The notes beneath the pieces were generated by a model. That model did no database searches, had not been told where the DNA came from, and worked only from the letters and a program-made list of their open reading frames with translations. The position numbers and the translations under genes are program-made. Below, in pieces: positions 59,340 through 64,000 of a DNA stretch of 64,000 nucleotides (position 1 is the stretch's first letter; each line of letters starts with the position of its first letter). The stretch comes from Neurospora crassa OR74A. Taxonomy: Eukaryota > Ascomycota > Sordariomycetes > Sordariales > Sordariaceae. The DNA lies in NCBI RefSeq assembly GCF_000182925.2, contig NC_026506.1:4092001-4156000 (forward strand), read 5' to 3'.

Positions 59340-59813
59340 CTCTGCGCCTCCGTTGCCGCCATCCCTGCGTCCGCCAGGCCCAAGCCAAGCCTAGGTACCC
59401 TCGCATGGGGTTCACTGGGGCGCTATCAGAATCCGTGGGCCCAAGCCTGTCAAAACTATTCCGAATCCGCCCATGTCTGGGCCTTGCACGGGCCTATCAA
59501 GCGCGAAGCTGAACCCGAAGCCGCTTCCATCGTCGACAGCCCCAAGCCGGCGTTTGTTTGGGGTTCTCGGGCCTCGAGCAGGGAGCAAGCGCGAAGCCTG
59601 GCAGAGCCAGAGCCGGAGGCGAATCGCGCCAAGCATGCGTATGTGTTGGGGAGCCGTGGCACGACCAAACGAGACGCTAAGGGTGGTACTGCCGAAAAGG
59701 CATATGTGGAAGGATCTAGGGGTCCTTCCAACAAGTGTGAAGTTTCGCCGAAGCCCGCCTCTATAAACACTGACCCTGCATCTGTATGGGAAGGCCGTGG
59801 CCCTAGCAACTAG
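59340..59813 (+). CDS. Repeat-peptide precursor-like frame (Kex2-processed repeat protein type), 5' end unresolved, possibly a fossil
   Basis: Open for 157 codons to the TAG at 59811. The first residues (LCASVAAIPASARPKPS) resemble the end of a secretion signal. About five diverged copies of one short peptide follow: AHVWALHGPI, AFVWGSRASS, AYVLGSRGTT, AYVEGSRGPSN and ASVWEGRGPSN, with a weaker one earlier (LAWGSLGRYQN). They are spaced 21-29 residues and separated by linkers with Lys-Arg or Arg/Lys residues and Glu-Ala/Glu-Pro runs (KREAEPEA, LAEPEPEANRAK, TKRDAKG). KR followed by EAEPEA is the Kex2/Ste13 processing style of alpha-type pheromone and ustiloxin-type (dikaritin) precursors. Copies are unusually diverged. 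I cannot assign a start, so the gene may be incomplete in my model or broken, with roughly one break. No matching pheromone family was recognised. Confidence 0.5.
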   Translation, partial: LCASVAAIPASARPKPSLGTLAWGSLGRYQNPWAQACQNYSESAHVWALHGPIKREAEPEAASIVDSPKPAFVWGSRASSREQARSLAEPEPEANRAKHAYVLGSRGTTKRDAKGGTAEKAYVEGSRGPSNKCEVSPKPASINTDPASVWEGRGPSN

Positions 59814-62029
59814 ACTGGACCCTTTTTGGAATAAGTCGATGATGGTATGCTATTATGACAAGGGACGGATGGGTGACAAGGGATCGGAAAGCGGGCGATG
59901 ATGTGGGAGGGATGTTTGGCTTGTCGAGATCAGTCGGGGAAATGGAGTGTCAGTCAAGACCTCGGGAGAAATGCGGAAGAGTCTGTAGGAGTAGTTTGCA
60001 GTTAGCCACAGCCGAGAAAACCAGGATAGCTGGACACCTCCTCGGCGCTGGGGCAGCAACTCAAGTGTTGATGGAGGGGATGAAGGCAAAAGGTTTGGTC
60101 TTGTTGTATGCGCTCGGCGTTTCGTAGCTGGAACAGGCGCGACCGGATTGCGTTAGCTGTCGATTCTGGGGACTGTTGCGGCTGCTCCGTGGTGGTGTCG
60201 CACTCAACATGAAGGGTCGGGCTGGAAGTGTTTGTTCCGCTGCAGACCGACATGGCTGGATTGGTCGGGTGCGTGCCGTATCAGGCGGACCGGACATTAC
60301 GTCATGCAGAGATTGCCGCATGTGCAATTGACTTCCTTCGCTGTCAGCCTTGCATTAGTTCCATTTTCCCAGCACCAGGCGTCGTCTTTTCCCGCTCGTC
60401 GTTCAATATGGGTTTACCCCTACCTATGTAGCCCATCGCTGCGGACTAGAGGTAGTCTTCGGGTTGGTCTGGACATCTCCGACGCTCCTGACCCGGCATC
60501 CGCAGCTCCCATCACCCTTGTAGGGCAGACACTCAAGGGTTTGTCCGCCATGCAAATCCCCTTTAGACGCCATCCGGGTGGAGACACCAGTCAGGATTCC
60601 GACGACCTGGGACTGTTTACATTCCAATCGGAGAAAATCTCCTCACGCTTTACCTTTTACTGGTCGAACATGCATCTCCAAGGCACGCTGCCATTCACCC
60701 AATCTTCTCTATTCGTCCCATTTCCCAGATGGCAGCCTCGACACTGAAGCGATGGAACCGAGGCTGAAATTGTTGGAAGCACTAGCCAGCAGTTTTGATG
60801 TCCTGAGTGTCGAAGAGTAACGGCGAAATGCCCGGGCGAGCATCCCCTTTCCCTCAACTCTTCATCTGGCATGGGGCCGGCTGTATAAGCTACCTACACG
60901 AACTTGACGGAAGGGACTTGGTAAGCCAAACAACTGCGATCTTTCAAGGATAAGGATATGGACCGCACCTTTGAGGACGCTTACCAGACGCCGGAGCAAT
61001 TCACCATCGCGGCCCTGCAGGGGTGAGAAACCTTCACTCCACGTCCTTGGCCCTGCTTTATTCTTGCATGAACAGCGGTATATCTTTGTCGTCCTTTTCG
61101 CACCTAGTGCCGGGTAAATATTCGGAAACCACCGGCTCACGCCTCCGTCGTTTCCTCTCTGCTGAAGGCGTTCGAGCCGCCAGCCGCCGAGCTTCCATTT
61201 GAGGTGCCTCATCAATGGGGTGGCGACGGCGACTCCCAGCTTCTAGATCAGGCAGTTGAGAGATCGAGAGTGTACCCCATCGAGGGAGCACCGTTGTTTC
61301 ACCATTCTTCGGGTGCCTGTTGATCCCACTTCCAACGGCGCGAATGGGAGCGGCAAAGAGTCTGGATCGGGCAGGTCCCAAATGCACAGGTGAATGGTGG
61401 CATTTCTTATCTTGCTGAATCCCCAACCCGTTGCAAGCCCATTCCTCACATTTCCCAGCTTTCCCACAAAATCAGCTCGGAGATGTAACCACACTACCGA
61501 GAACCCCATACTGTCGCAACTGAACTGCCAGAAACAGCCTAGCTCCGGCACTGCTAGACACTGCAAAATCGTCGATCCTGGTGTCCACCATGTGGTTTTG
61601 GGGGGAAAACCCCACGCGGTTGGCGGAACTTTGCAGCCATGGATCGGGAAGCAATTCATGGAGATGGAAGTGACCAGGCAATCGTTCTCACCCCCCTTCG
61701 ATGCCGCTGAGCCAAACGAATCTAGTAGACTGCCATTGACAGCTGGAAATAGGCAGGTGTGTGGGAGGTCTAGTTCAAGCGTGGCCGCCCAGAAGGGCAA
61801 CTATCGTGTGCTCAACTCTGCATGAACGAACAAACGTGAAAAGAGCGGGGTTCCATGGAAACGTAAATGGAGGGCTAAGCAAGGGTTCGGCGGGCATGAC
61901 GCCGGTGAAAAACGTGCCGAGACAGGAATGTCCAGCATCGTGAGTCAAGGGATATAAAATGGAATTGCTGCGCCCTTTTTCCGCGTTATGTTGTTCGACT
62001 GCTCTGTGCTTGAGTTGTCGTCAATCAAT
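59814..62029. other. Intergenic region upstream of the aminopeptidase
   Basis: Several ORFs of 60-185 codons exist on both strands but none has a domain, signal peptide or convincing splice structure. I treat them as chance frames in moderately GC-rich DNA. Confidence 0.5.
61953..61958 (+). promoter_or_regulatory. TATA box of the aminopeptidase gene
   Basis: TATAAA within GGGATATAAAATGG, 77 bases before the ATG at 62030; a typical core promoter of a secreted-enzyme gene. Confidence 0.5.
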
Positions 62030-63400
62030 ATGCGTGCCTCGGCCCTCTTCGCTCTCCTCGCCAGCTCAGCCGGCCTTGTCGCCGCCGTCCCTCCTGCCAG
62101 TGCCGCCAAGGCCGCCGGTCTTCGTCTCATCAAGACCTCCCCCGAGGATAAGGGCGCATGGGTGACTGAGGAGCAGAAGATCACTCAGTACCGCAACAAG
62201 CGCATCGGCTTCGTCGATATCACCGACATCACCGTGAGTCTCATCACACCTTCACAGCCCCAACCCACATCATGCCCTGACTACAGCATCCATCGACCTT
62301 CCAAACCGCCATATGTCCAAGACCGTGCTGACCGCAACCAGGACGCTTCCGTCCTCACTGCCCTCTCCAACCCTGACGGTGCTCCTGCCAGGTCCGACTT
62401 TTCAGCCGAGGCCGTCAGATACCCTACCGCCGTCTCGCACCAAACCCAAGTCAATTCCCTTCTCTCTCAAGTGTCGACCACTAATCCCAAGTCGTGGCTG
62501 CTCACTCTTACCAACTTCTACAACCGGTACTACAGGTCCAGCTATGGCACGCAGGCCGGTACCTGGCTGTATGACACCATTGTCTCCGTCGCCTCCGCCA
62601 ACCCGGCCATCACCGTGACCAAGTTCACCCACTCGTGGAACCAGCCCTCCATCATCGCCAAGATCCCCGGCACCAGCAGCAATCTGGTTATCGTGAGCGC
62701 GCACTATGACTCGACTGGCGGCTCGTCTACCGCACGTGGACCCGGCGCCGACGACAACGGCTCGGGCGTCGTCGTCATTCTCGAGGCTCTCCGCGTTCTC
62801 GCCAACGCCAAGTTTGCTCCCAAGGACACGCTCGAGTTTCACTTTTACTCTGCCGAAGAGGGTGGTCTCCTTGGTTCTGCTGCCGTTTTCTCCAGCTACA
62901 AGTCCGCTGGCAAGAGCGTGTATGCCGTCATGAACCAGGACATGGCGGGATATTCGCCCAGCGGAAAGATTTCCATTTACACCGACTATGTCGACTCCTC
63001 GTTGACGGCGTATACCCGAGTGATCGCGACTGCTTATACCGGCGAGACGACTAGCGATAGGTGTGGCTATGGATGCTCGGACCATGCCTCTGCCAGGTCT
63101 AACGGTTTCCGTAAGTAGCGTATATGCCTTGTTTGCTTTTTGAACTTGGAGAAGAATCCAGAGGACTAACCTGTGATTTCCAGCTGCCGCTTACGTTTGC
63201 GATGAGCCCATAGATACCGCGACTCCCTACCTCCACTCATCCAAGGATGTGAGTTGAATCCGCACCGCAATCGTTACCTGTAGATTGATACTGACTCTGT
63301 GTCCGCTCGCAAACAGGCTTACTCGACCATCATGTGGGATGCTATCCTTCGCCATGCCAAGTTCACGACTGCCTTCCTTGTTGAGGCTTCCTACCTTTAA
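62030..63400 (+). CDS. Secreted leucine aminopeptidase, M28 family
   Basis: Four exons: 62030-62233, 62342-63110, 63184-63248 and 63317-63400, giving 373 aa. MRASALFALLASSAGLVAAV is a signal peptide, followed by a propeptide (~20-85). The co-catalytic zinc site is complete: H189 (SAHYDSTGG), D205 (GADDNGSG), catalytic E240 and ligand E241 (AEEGGLLGS), D268 (NQDMAGY) and H342 (PYLHSSKD, exon 3). C309 and C313 (CGYGCSDHAS) form the disulfide expected from Vibrio/Aeromonas-type enzymes. It removes N-terminal hydrophobic residues from peptides outside the cell. The ATG at 62030 was preferred over the in-frame 61988 ATG because the signal peptide begins there. All introns are GT-AG and restore conserved sequence. 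Confidence 0.96.
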
Positions 63401-64000
63401 TGGGTTGTAGTCATGTCCTGTTTCTGAATATGTCTTCACAAGCAGAAATAAGGGGGTCCAATAACACACAAATGAGTCGAATACGGTATACCTGTAGGTA
63501 CCTCTACAGTGTTCATGTGGGGGGTGGCGCATGGATTGGATAGCTCCAGGCGAAACACATCCATTGACCTCAATAAGAAACAATACTTTGACGCGACGCA
63601 CGAGGCCTCATACAGATACTCACCTTCCCTTTCTTGCTTCAGTTGTTCCAACTCGAGACAGCAAAGCGTCTCTGGAACTTGTGATAGAAGACGTAGGATC
63701 ATACAAGTGGCTCGGCGATCCAAAACAGAAACGCTGTGCGTGGACGTTCTTAGCGTAGACGCTTCCATCAATGATCTTCTCAAACGCCGTTGGTTTCTCG
63801 GCGAAGCGCTACCCGCCGTCCTTGTCATAACCATTCTCGGTCCGGGAACAGGTTCAACATCGGTGATCACCCTCGTCCTGACCCGCATCGTGATCGGCGT
63901 CCAAGTGGCCATTGCGGGCTATCAGCTTCTGGCCAAGTATCAGCTCCTCCGATGGAAGGAGATAGCCCTGTGCTGGCTTCCTATTTGACCATCATGTGGT
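63401..64000. other. Right edge; 3' flank and an uncertain hydrophobic frame
   Basis: A 9-mer copy lies at 63499. A plus-strand frame (63509-63988) has two hydrophobic stretches near its end (EALPAVLVITILGPGTGS, then VLTRIVIGVQVAIAGYQLL) with C-rich third positions, which hints at an exon of a gene continuing past the edge. The opposite strand is also open over much of it. I do not call a gene. Confidence 0.3.

Noticed and set aside
59456-59809. Minus-strand frame opposite the repeat-peptide frame
   Set aside because: It mirrors the same repeats but lacks basic processing sites and any signal-like start; the plus frame explains the pattern better.
60232-60747. 171-codon plus frame
   Set aside because: No domain, no signal peptide, mixed codon use, and overlapping open frames on the other strand.
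1-64000. Transposons, virus-like elements, CRISPR arrays, 5S rRNA
   Set aside because: I looked for reverse transcriptase, integrase, transposase and capsid-like motifs, long terminal repeats, regularly spaced repeats and a 5S consensus, and saw none. The scan was by eye, so small or very decayed copies could be missed.

Overview
The window looks like nuclear DNA of a filamentous ascomycete, most likely a sordariomycete related to Neurospora, Sordaria or Podospora. Genes are single units on both strands with short GT-AG introns. Intergenic spacers are long. Long mononucleotide and CAT microsatellites are present. The gene set is typical of such fungi: a highly reducing polyketide synthase end, complex I subunits, two P450s, a Zn2Cys6 regulator, an NRPS-like reductase, a GH10 xylanase with CBM1 and a secreted M28 aminopeptidase. 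The species is inferred from style and protein recognition, not from a database match. I see no virus-like element, transposon or CRISPR array.

Layout. 1-690 is the 3' end of a polyketide synthase (ketoreductase tail plus acyl carrier domain). 2329-4523 is a 711-aa protein of unknown function whose start codon sits 5 bases after a 25-unit CAT repeat. 5441-5542 is an intron-containing tRNA-Ser(TGA). 6378-9730 carries two mitochondrial genes in tandem: the 23-kDa iron-sulfur subunit of complex I and the mitochondrial acyl carrier protein, itself a complex I subunit. 11488-13738 (minus) is a two-finger CCCH protein, preceded by 6.6 kb without a recognisable gene. 20401-21838 (minus) is a P450 with an odd I-helix. 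24144-26515 holds a mitochondrial-looking hemerythrin-domain protein and a DUF3445 haem-dependent N-demethylase-like protein. 27305-30109 (minus) is a Zn2Cys6 regulator and 34014-35851 a membrane P450; 3.9 kb between their divergent starts is packed with a short repeated motif.

35958-39349 holds a small YwbE-like protein with an added zinc finger, a DUF423/TMEM256 membrane protein and an NmrA-like reductase. 42889-46121 is an adenylation-thiolation-reductase enzyme. 46890-48159 is a decayed sugar transporter. 50276-51307 encodes a secreted, extremely repetitive acidic protein with Kex2-type sites. 52785-54212 is the xylanase, 56224-56696 a small membrane protein, 57081-57764 an acetyltransferase, and 62030-63400 the aminopeptidase.

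Most unusual signals. First, an open frame at 59340-59813 has about five diverged copies of a short aromatic/Gly/Arg peptide, separated by basic and Glu-Ala/Glu-Pro linkers, resembling Kex2-processed repeat precursors (pheromone or ustiloxin-type). Its 5' end is unresolved and it may be a fossil. Second, the 9-mer TACCTCTAC (or its complement) occurs at least 22 times by hand count, all outside coding exons, against about 0.5 expected by chance.
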